Notes under the pieces: model-generated
Database searches by the model: none
The model's input: only the letters and a program-made list of their open reading frames with translations
Told to the model about the DNA's origin: nothing
In this document: positions 17,063 to 23,638 of the stretch, in pieces
Layout: each line of letters begins with the position of its first letter
Position numbering within the stretch: the first letter of the stretch is position 1
Assembly (NCBI GenBank): GCA_043806645.1
Contig: JAZDGX010000220.1
Coordinates: 1-28,989, forward strand
Length of the DNA stretch: 28,989 nt
Source of the DNA: JAZDGX01 sp043806645
Lineage (GTDB): Bacteria; Eisenbacteria; RBG-16-71-46; CAIMUX01; WJJG01
Direction of reading: 5' to 3'
Program-made: the position numbers and the translations under genes

Positions 17063-17092
17063 AGGCTAGCATATGCACGGAACGCGACTCAA
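17063..17092 (-). promoter_or_regulatory. Possible internal promoter upstream of the PorV-like gene
   Basis: In the 151-base gap between the PorU-like and PorV-like genes, TTGAGT (17092-17087) and TAGCCT (17068-17063) are separated by 18 bases on the minus strand. Each matches consensus at three or four of six positions. It would let porV and the genes below it be transcribed apart from porU. The match is modest. Confidence 0.3.
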
Positions 17093-17098
17093 ACACTC

Positions 17099-20000
17099 CT
17101 AGCGCAGCACCACCAGCCGCTCAATCCGCTCCTCGCTGCGGCCTTCGTTCCCACGGGCCAGCACGCGATAGAAATAGAGCCCGTTGGCGATCCGGTCCCC
17201 GTCCTCGTCCCGTCCGTCCCACGGAATGCCGATATCTCGGGCTCGGGCGGGAGAAAACCACCCGCCCGGCAGAGTCAGGATCTTGCGTCCGGAAGCGGCA
17301 TAGACCACCACGGTCAATTCCGCCTCCCTCTCGAGCTCAAAAAAGAAGCGCGTCTCTGCCTCCATCGGGTTGGGAACATTGTAGGCCATCCCGAGCAGGC
17401 GGCCCAGCGAATCGCCCGCGGCGCCCAGATGGAAGCCCAACTCCTCTCGGCTGCGGCGACCTACATTGTCGGACGCCTCCAAGGCGAGCACGAGTTGCTC
17501 GCCTCGCACGAGTCCTTCCGGAATCTCATAGCGCAGCCAGCCGACCCGGAAGTCCTCTCCGAAGGCAACCTCTTCGGCAAGATCCTCGGCGACCAGAATG
17601 CGGTTGTCGCGATCGGCGATGGTCAACACCACCGAGCGCGACGGCGCCAGCGCGGCCACATAGATCCCGCTCGAATCCTCGAGCGTGGCCCAGAGGCGAC
17701 TGCCCGGCTGCAGTTCGTCCGGATTCTCCCAGGAGAGGCCGATCGCCGGACCGAGCGTGTCGCCGCTCGGCAAGCGGGATTCGGGAATGAAGAGCTGCCC
17801 CAGGGCCCCGGCGCCATCCTCGCCGCCGAGTCCGGCCGGAACTCCCGCCGCAGCCGATCGCAAATAGGCGTACGCCCGCGCGGGGCCGCGGCTGCCGACC
17901 CGCAGAGCGGTGGGGACGAAGAAAGGACAGGCGAACTCTCCCCCGGACACCGTGGCGCGACCCGAGAAGATCCTCGTCCCGGGAAGGTAGTAATCGAAGG
18001 TGTTGGTGTAGGGATCGGGCGGCGTGAGGCGGTAGATGTCCGAGTCGCGCACGAGCACGTCGGCCTCGCCCTCGAAAGACAAAGCCGGCGCCCCGTCCTC
18101 ATCGAGCAACTGGCCGCGCAGTACGGCCGGACCCCCGCGCAGCAGGGTGTCCGCCCCGGCTGTCACACCCGGAACGCCCTCGATCCACAGGCGGAAGTGA
18201 TGCTGCGGCGCGGCCAGGCGACTGCCCGGATCCCCCAGCAGGTTGTAGCGCAGATCGTTGTCGTCCAGGTTCGACCACTTGGCGGCCACCAGCGCCGGAC
18301 CAAGGGCGCGCCGTCCCGACAGGGTAGCTCCCGAGAAGAGTTCCTGAATCAGGAACCGGTTCAACCGGAAGTTCTCCTCGCTGCCCGCCGTGGCGCTCGC
18401 GCTCACGACCCCCAGCGCGCCTCCCTCGGCCAGCCGCAACGCCTGCACCGCCAGACCCTCCTCGTCGGAGGTGAAGCGGCCGACGGCACACGAGGCGGTG
18501 ATCATCAGGAAAGGCCTGTCCTCGTTTTGCAGGGAAGCCACCGACGATTGATCAAGCAACCGCTCGTCGGCCAGCTGCACATCACTGCCGTGCCCGACGT
18601 AGTTGAACACCAGAGCGCCCGCCTCGATCGCGTCCATCAGGTCCTGGGTGGCTTCGGGCTTGCGGTCGTAGCGGCACTCTGCGCCGTATTCATACAGGTA
18701 GATCTTCTCCAGCCGTGCATCGGCCGGCGCGGCCTCCTCGCACAGCCGCTCCGTGTAGCGCATGTGATAGAAGCCGAGCTGATCGACTTTCGTGCCCTGA
18801 CAGACGTCATCGGCCGAGAAGAGCAGGCGCGTCCGCCACTCGCCGAGGGGAGCAGCGGTCTCGTATTGGATGATCTTGCGCACGACGTTCCAGGCCTGCG
18901 CCTCGGTCACCACCGCCAGACGACCCGGGAACAGATCGTCCGCCAGATCTTGCGGCCCGTCGAAAAGCACCAGCCAGTCGTCGCCGTAGAAGGCCGGTTC
19001 CCATTTCGAACTCGACTGGTACTGCCAGCCGTATATGTGCCCGGAAGGCACCTGATCGGGAACCCCCGCTTTGAGGTAGTCGCGCGGGTCCTGATGGGCG
19101 TTGCCGAGGAAGAGCACGTGGGAGAGCCTCGCGTTCTCGGGATCGTCGCGCCACGTGTCGCGCGCGAAAGCGAGGAAGTTGCGCAGGGCGCCCGGATCAT
19201 GCTGGCCCCAGGAAAACTCGTCGAAGATCGCCTGAACCATGACCAGCGCGACCTCCGCGGTGGTGGCCGTATCGCCAGCAGCCCCGTAGAAGTTGCTCCG
19301 CCGGTGCGCGCTCAAAGCCTCCGCGGGTGCCCGCAGCTCGGGCACGGTCACGATCACGTAGTCGACCGGGTCGCTCCTGCCGCGCAGCCATCCTCCCTCC
19401 GGGGAGACCTGAGTCACGCTGTGCGGGCGGGCCGCACGATCGCGCCGCAGCAGTACCAGATGCGTCTGTGCTTCCTGCGGCTCCAGGGGGAATTCGGCCG
19501 CATAGGCCCCACCGACGGCGGAGATCGATGGTTGCAGCACGACCGGCCGGCGCATCGAGCCGGCATCGAGGAGCAGCCACCCGTCGGGAGCATCGAGTCC
19601 CGTCACGCGTATCGTCCGCCCGGCGCTCGCCTCTGCGGTGAGGAAGAACTCGAGTGAGTCCGCCTCGGCCACCAGCGGCTGGGAATACTCGATGTCCACC
19701 CAGTCGAGGTAGACCTGATCCGTCAAGGGGTCCCCCCCCTGCGTGTAGCGTTGAGGGACCTTCAGCGCGACCACATTCGAATGGTTCAACTCCACGTCGT
19801 CCGCGGAGACGACCACGCGATCGAGGTCGTTCCACGTTTCCACGCCCAGGGTATCGCCGTTGACCAGGATGGCGGCCCGGTGATCCGGAGTGGCTGAACT
19901 CCAGGACCGTCCCCACAGGGCCACGTGCACTCTTGCGGGCAGATCGGCCGGCTCGCGCCCCAGCTCCGCCGTAAGCGACGCGCCCAAATCCGTTTCGCTG

Positions 20001-21400
20001 GCGCTCACGCTCAGTGCGTAGAACAGGGGCCACGCGAAACCCTGCTGGCGCGGGCGGGTATCGAGAAACGCGTTGGGCTCGACATGCGCGCGCGCGTCCG
20101 CGACCTCGAGCGGCGGATCTCCGATCGGCTGCGCATCGCGCTCTTCCATCCACAGGGGTGCTCCGGAAAAGTCCCCGCCCCAACACAGCCAGTAGTGGAA
20201 GGTGTCGGCGTAGGGATGCGTGAAGTAGCGGTCGTCCTCCGACGGCGCGGCCAGGTCGAGATCGTCGAACCAGCCATCGGGGCCGTTGCCGAGGAAGTAG
20301 AGACGCGTCTGGTCGTCCCAGGGGCCGTCCCCATCGTCCTCGAGGTAGAGGGCACAGGGTTCCATCCAGGACGGCGATTCGCTCCAGGAAAGCGATTCGG
20401 GGAGCGCACCCGGGGGACCCGCGAACAGCCGGAGCTGATCGAGATCGACGCTGGCGGGGTCGATCCCGGCTTCGATCAACGCATCTCCGTCGATGACATA
20501 GATCCCACGCTCGCGCACGCCGATGCGCAGCCAAGGGCTGGTGGCGGTGTCGAACCCTTCGTCCCTGCGCGTCGTGGGCAACCGGAGCGGGGCCACGCGC
20601 CGCCGGACATCCACCTGGTCGGGATTGACGACCGCCCGCGCCGCGAGGTCGGCCATGCCCCGGACGTTGCGCCGCGCTCCCCCGACCCCCGGACCCGCGA
20701 CCGCCGCGCCGCGCTGCTCGCCCTGCTGCCCCGCATCGGGCGTGAAGGTCAGCGCGATCTCGAGCTGGGTCGTCGTGAAGAGCTGTCCCTCGGCATCGGG
20801 TCTCACGGCCCTGACGCGCAACGGCAGCATGCGGACATCTCCGCCCCATTGCGGTCCGCCCACCTCCACAAAACCCCACGCATCCGCCGGCCGCCAGCGC
20901 GCATCGCGCCCGTGGTGGCCGTCGTCGCGGAAGAGCTCTTGTTCATGCCGGCCCAGGGGACGTACTCCGGCAAGGGAGACCTCGACCGAGAAGGAGCCGG
21001 TGGGCGGGAGTGCTACGGGAAGGGAAAGCGACGGACCCACCGTCCCATCGCTCAGCTGCACCGCGTCGAATCCCGCAACGAAGAAGATGCCGCCACCGGG
21101 CTGCGCGATCCACTCAGGATCCGCGATCTGCACCTGTATTCGCAGGCCACGGGTGCCCGATTCGACGACGCTCCATGAAGGCGGCGGCCCTGTGCGGGAG
21201 GCGTCGGCCGCCAGCGGACGCAGTAGCGGGAACCCGACTATGGCGCAGAGGAGCAGAGGTATGGCGCAGAGGAACCGCCAAGAGGAAAACACCCCAGGAG
21301 CGCTCGCGGCCCGGGAGGTCCCCGCGATCTCGGGTACCGATTGGATGAACCGCAAGCGGCTCTCGCTCGTTCTGATCAAGGGTCGTCTCTTGGCGGCCAT
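17099..21400 (-). CDS. C25 cysteine peptidase, PorU-like (T9SS sortase candidate)
   Basis: 1,433 residues from an ATG at 21400; a GTG at 21424 is an alternative, and neither has a clear ribosome site. A hydrophobic signal (FLCAIPLLLCAIVGFPLL) sits about 45 residues in, so the N-region is unusually long and a later start is possible. The gingipain-type catalytic domain has NYVGHGSDVQLADE with His937 and FLMITASCAVGRF with Cys971, so the dyad is intact. Residues about 1335-1433 form a FlgD-like Ig fold (AYNVPNPMEAETRFFFELE, WDGRDEDGDRIANGLYFYRV) ending RLVVLR, a T9SS-type tail. PorU removes C-terminal signals from cargo and links the cargo to surface lipopolysaccharide. It is 151 bases before the PorV-like gene. 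A plain secreted C25 protease is the alternative reading. Confidence 0.85.
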   Translation of the reverse strand: MAAKRRPLIRTSESRLRFIQSVPEIAGTSRAASAPGVFSSWRFLCAIPLLLCAIVGFPLLRPLAADASRTGPPPSWSVVESGTRGLRIQVQIADPEWIAQPGGGIFFVAGFDAVQLSDGTVGPSLSLPVALPPTGSFSVEVSLAGVRPLGRHEQELFRDDGHHGRDARWRPADAWGFVEVGGPQWGGDVRMLPLRVRAVRPDAEGQLFTTTQLEIALTFTPDAGQQGEQRGAAVAGPGVGGARRNVRGMADLAARAVVNPDQVDVRRRVAPLRLPTTRRDEGFDTATSPWLRIGVRERGIYVIDGDALIEAGIDPASVDLDQLRLFAGPPGALPESLSWSESPSWMEPCALYLEDDGDGPWDDQTRLYFLGNGPDGWFDDLDLAAPSEDDRYFTHPYADTFHYWLCWGGDFSGAPLWMEERDAQPIGDPPLEVADARAHVEPNAFLDTRPRQQGFAWPLFYALSVSASETDLGASLTAELGREPADLPARVHVALWGRSWSSATPDHRAAILVNGDTLGVETWNDLDRVVVSADDVELNHSNVVALKVPQRYTQGGDPLTDQVYLDWVDIEYSQPLVAEADSLEFFLTAEASAGRTIRVTGLDAPDGWLLLDAGSMRRPVVLQPSISAVGGAYAAEFPLEPQEAQTHLVLLRRDRAARPHSVTQVSPEGGWLRGRSDPVDYVIVTVPELRAPAEALSAHRRSNFYGAAGDTATTAEVALVMVQAIFDEFSWGQHDPGALRNFLAFARDTWRDDPENARLSHVLFLGNAHQDPRDYLKAGVPDQVPSGHIYGWQYQSSSKWEPAFYGDDWLVLFDGPQDLADDLFPGRLAVVTEAQAWNVVRKIIQYETAAPLGEWRTRLLFSADDVCQGTKVDQLGFYHMRYTERLCEEAAPADARLEKIYLYEYGAECRYDRKPEATQDLMDAIEAGALVFNYVGHGSDVQLADERLLDQSSVASLQNEDRPFLMITASCAVGRFTSDEEGLAVQALRLAEGGALGVVSASATAGSEENFRLNRFLIQELFSGATLSGRRALGPALVAAKWSNLDDNDLRYNLLGDPGSRLAAPQHHFRLWIEGVPGVTAGADTLLRGGPAVLRGQLLDEDGAPALSFEGEADVLVRDSDIYRLTPPDPYTNTFDYYLPGTRIFSGRATVSGGEFACPFFVPTALRVGSRGPARAYAYLRSAAAGVPAGLGGEDGAGALGQLFIPESRLPSGDTLGPAIGLSWENPDELQPGSRLWATLEDSSGIYVAALAPSRSVVLTIADRDNRILVAEDLAEEVAFGEDFRVGWLRYEIPEGLVRGEQLVLALEASDNVGRRSREELGFHLGAAGDSLGRLLGMAYNVPNPMEAETRFFFELEREAELTVVVYAASGRKILTLPGGWFSPARARDIGIPWDGRDEDGDRIANGLYFYRVLARGNEGRSEERIERLVVLR

Positions 21401-21438
21401 GCTGCCCAGAATTCTCCAGCCCACGTCGAGAATCGGCC

Positions 21439-21654
21439 TTAGCGTTCCTGGTCTCCTTCGGTACCGGATCCCCCGGGGGTCGGTTCCCCCTCCAGATGCT
21501 CGGCCTCTTCGGGCAGCATGATAGGAATGTCTTCTTCAATACGATAAGAGAGCCGGCAGGCATGGCAGTCAAGTCGCTGCCGCCCCTCGTCGTAGTGCAG
21601 ATCCCCCTTGCAGACGGGGCAAACCAGGATCGCGAGCAGCTCCGATGAAATCAT
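21439..21654 (-). CDS. Trm112-family small zinc-binding protein
   Basis: 71 residues from an ATG at 21654 preceded by GGGGAGGA. The sequence MISSELLAILVCPVCKGDLH begins with the usual Trm112 helix and first Cys pair (Cys12, Cys15); the second pair is Cys30 and Cys33 (DCHACRLSYRI), followed by the typical EEDIPIMLPEEA. Bacterial members (YcaR type) bind zinc, are cytoplasmic, and in other organisms activate methyltransferases or sit beside lipid A and nucleotide-sugar genes. The C-terminal tail, rich in Glu and Gly, is disordered. It is the first gene of the leftward cluster, ending 38 bases before the chosen PorU start. Its partner is not evident and its presence at the head of an export cluster may be chance. 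A longer in-frame extension to 22086 is not supported. Confidence 0.9.
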   Translation of the reverse strand: MISSELLAILVCPVCKGDLHYDEGRQRLDCHACRLSYRIEEDIPIMLPEEAEHLEGEPTPGGSGTEGDQER

Positions 21655-21811
21655 GGTCCTCCCCCTGAGTCCTTCGGCCGGCGCGAAAACGGGGCTCGAT
21701 GCGGCGAATGCCTTTGGCCTCGCCCCGGATTCGCCCCGATCCGTACCATCAGCCGAGTCTCGCAACGGAGGCAAACGCAAGCGATCCGGGCCGGGGAACG
21801 CGCACGGGCGG

Positions 21812-21840
21812 ACGGTAGCAGAGGGGTCGGGGGGTGTCAA
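21812..21840 (-). promoter_or_regulatory. Candidate sigma70-type promoter for the Trm112-PorU cluster
   Basis: On the minus strand a perfect TTGACA (21840-21835) is followed after 17 bases by TACCGT (21817-21812). The -10 box is only a half match, but spacing and the -35 are ideal and resemble the pyrE promoter. The start of RNA would lie about 150 bases before the Trm112 start codon. Confidence 0.45.
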
Positions 21841-22318
21841 CGCAACCGAACCGCGAGAGGCCGCCGCTCCGTCGCGCGGCCCGCTCCAGGCGTCTGGAGC
21901 AGAGCGCCAAGCAAGCGCTGCCGCCCCTGGCCCGCCGCGCCTTTCTTCCTCCCGCTCAGGAACCGGTTCGCTGGGGCAAGGGATCCCCGGTCGGGGCGTG
22001 CCGCATCCTCCTCGTGCGCCAGGACAATCGACTCGGCAACGTGGTCCTGCTCTCCCCCCTGTTGCAGGATCTCCTATCTCTGGCACCCGGAGCGCACATC
22101 ACCTTTCTCCCGGGCGACCGGTACGCGGAAATCTTGGCGCTTTGCGCGCGGGAAAGTGGGATGTCGCCTGCGAGTTGAGCAACCCCGACACCCACTCGTT
22201 CTACAATGCCTTCCTGACGCTAGTCTCGGGCGCTCCGCCGCGGGTCGGGTCCTTTCACCCGCGCTCCCGCAATGCCCTCAACCGCCTCGTGCCGCTTCCC
22301 GATCGCGAGTGCCACTAG
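21834..22318 (+). pseudogene. Decayed family 9 glycosyltransferase (heptosyltransferase-like)
   Basis: From a GTG at 21834, one frame encodes a basic lead and then RILLVRQDNRLGNVVLLSPL from 22005, the classic N-terminal motif of GT9 enzymes, which add heptose or related sugars to lipopolysaccharide core. This frame stops at 22176-22178. Homology continues in another frame from about 22150: GKWDVACELSNPDTHSFYNA, then FLTLVSGAPPRVGSFHPRSR and NALNRLVPLPD, up to a TAG at 22318. Beyond it only about 50 bases remain before accA, and the C-terminal half of the usual 300-350 residues, including the donor-binding domain, is missing. It therefore carries a frameshift, an early stop and a truncation. 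The frameshift alone could be an assembly error, but the missing half could not. A residual in-frame stretch after the TAG (SLAPLLLERPARRG) may be more of the remnant. Confidence 0.75.
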
Positions 22319-22345
22319 TCGCTCGCGCCGCTGCTTCTCGAGCGG

Positions 22346-22360
22346 CCCGCGCGGCGCGGG
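22346..22360. terminator. Possible bidirectional hairpin between converging genes
   Basis: CCCGCG at 22346-22351 and CGCGGG at 22355-22360 form a 6-bp stem with a 3-base loop, between the end of the glycosyltransferase remnant and the end of accA. There is no T-run, so intrinsic termination is uncertain; GC-rich hairpins arise easily in this DNA. Confidence 0.2.
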
Positions 22361-22371
22361 AGCGGCCCCGA

Positions 22372-23577
22372 TCACTCGTCGCTGTAAGCGCCCATCCCCA
22401 AGTATCGCTCCCGCCGGCGCTCAACGAGCACCGAAGCGGGCAAGGCGTCCAACTCGGACAGGTGGAGGGCGATCGTCTCGGCGATCGTGGCCGCCATCGC
22501 CGCGGGTTGACGGTGGGCGCCGCCTTCCGGCTCGGTCAGGACGCCGTCGATCACACCCAGGGCGAGAAGATCCGGGGCGGTGAAGCGCAGCGCCTCCGCC
22601 GCTTCCGGCGCCTTTTCGCGCGTGTTCCAGAGGATCGAGGCACAGCCCTCGGGGGAGATCACCGAGTAGAACGAGTACTCGAGCATGAAGACCCGATCCC
22701 CGACCGCCATGGCCAGGGCCCCTCCGCTTCCCCCTTCGCCGGTGATGAAGACCAGGATGGGAACGCGCAGGCAGGTCATTTCGCGGATGTTGCGCGCGAT
22801 GGCCTCCGCCTGCCCGCGCTCTTCCGCACCCAGCCCCGGATAGGCGCCCGGGGTATCGATGAAGGAGAGGATCGGATTGCCAAAGCGTTCGGCCAGCTGC
22901 ATCACGCGCAGCGCCTTGCGATAGCCCTCGGGATGAGGCATGCCGAAGTTGCGGTGCAGTTTCTCCCGCGTGTTGCGCCCCTTCTGATGGCCGATCGCGA
23001 CTACCGGCCGGCCGCGAAACCGCGCCAGACCGGCGACCACGGCGGAATCCTGGCCGAAGGCCCGATCGCCCTTGAGCTCGATGAAATCGGTGAAGAGATG
23101 CCCGATGTAGTCGAGGGCGTACGGCCGGCGCGGGTGGCGTGCGAGTTGCACGCGCTGCCAGGGAGTCAGATCGCTGAAGATCCGCCGGCGCAAACGAATC
23201 GCCTTGCGCTCCAGGTGGTCCAACTCTCGCCCGCCATCGGCGCCCCGGGTGGTCGTGAGGGATCGCAGATCCTCGATCCGCCGCTCGACCTCGACGAGCG
23301 GCTGCTCGAAGTCCAGCCATCCGCTCATCGCGGTCGAACCGCTCCCCGCCTTGGCCGCGGCACGCGCGGCCCCCCCATTCGAGGACGGATTCGCAGGGTC
23401 GTCGTTCGGCGGTCGATGCGCGGCACCGCCGTTCACCGGAGGATTCGTCGCACCGCCATTCGTCGATGGATTCACGACACCGCCGTTCAACGATGGATTC
23501 ATGCCGCCGCCGCTCAACGATGGACTCACGCCGCCGCCGTTCGCCGATGTGCTCGATTCGCCCATCCGGTGATCCAT
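22372..23577 (-). CDS. accA: Acetyl-CoA carboxylase carboxyltransferase subunit alpha, with repeat-rich N-terminal extension
   Basis: Transfers the carboxyl group from biotin to acetyl-CoA, with AccD, in the first step of fatty acid synthesis. The family-like part begins at residue 84 with MSGWLDFEQPLVEVERRIED, matching the usual AccA start, and runs to the end. It carries FGMPHPEGYRKALRVMQLAE, FIDTPGAYPGLGAEERGQAE and the oxyanion/CoA region GEGGSGGALAMAVGDRV with SVISPEGCASILW at 280-317, so it should be active. The open frame extends upstream to an ATG at 23577 through 83 residues of NGG/NPS repeats. The internal ATG at 23328 gives a normal 318-residue protein, but its nearest SD-like sequence is 14 bases away. 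The 23577 start has only a GAGG placed too close. The N-terminus is therefore open. accD is not in the window. Confidence 0.95.
   Translation of the reverse strand: MDHRMGESSTSANGGGVSPSLSGGGMNPSLNGGVVNPSTNGGATNPPVNGGAAHRPPNDDPANPSSNGGAARAAAKAGSGSTAMSGWLDFEQPLVEVERRIEDLRSLTTTRGADGGRELDHLERKAIRLRRRIFSDLTPWQRVQLARHPRRPYALDYIGHLFTDFIELKGDRAFGQDSAVVAGLARFRGRPVVAIGHQKGRNTREKLHRNFGMPHPEGYRKALRVMQLAERFGNPILSFIDTPGAYPGLGAEERGQAEAIARNIREMTCLRVPILVFITGEGGSGGALAMAVGDRVFMLEYSFYSVISPEGCASILWNTREKAPEAAEALRFTAPDLLALGVIDGVLTEPEGGAHRQPAAMAATIAETIALHLSELDALPASVLVERRRERYLGMGAYSDE
23356..23544 (-). repeat. Seven-unit 27-bp tandem repeat at the 5' end of accA
   Basis: Seven consecutive 27-base units encode nine-residue repeats in the accA frame: ANGGGVSPS, LSGGGMNPS, LNGGVVNPS, TNGGATNPP, VNGGAAHRP, PNDDPANPS and SNGGAARAA. 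The units nearest the upstream end are the most alike at DNA level (around TTCAACGATGG on the plus strand); the last two have diverged. The frame is preserved in all units, which suggests it is translated or recently was. Confidence 0.85.
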
Positions 23578-23638
23578 GCCTCAACGACCCTGACCTCGAC
23601 CGTCGCTCGAGCGAAGCCCCGCCGCCCCGCCGTCAGGA

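Noticed and set aside
16706..19657. Plus-strand open frame of 983 codons opposite the PorV-like and PorU-like genes
   Set aside because: Basic, low-information sequence with no family resemblance; antisense shadow of two well-supported genes.
21655..22086. Extended Trm112 protein of 215 residues
   Set aside because: The added 144 residues are Gly/Pro/Arg-rich without homology. The ATG at 21654 has a strong ribosome site and matches the family start.
23356..23544. CRISPR array suggested by regular repeats near accA
   Set aside because: Units are 27 bases with no spacers between them and keep a protein frame, so this is a coding tandem repeat.
22421..23584. Second minus-strand frame of 387 codons over accA
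   Set aside because: Out of frame with the AccA motifs; it stays open because of codon bias and the repeat array.
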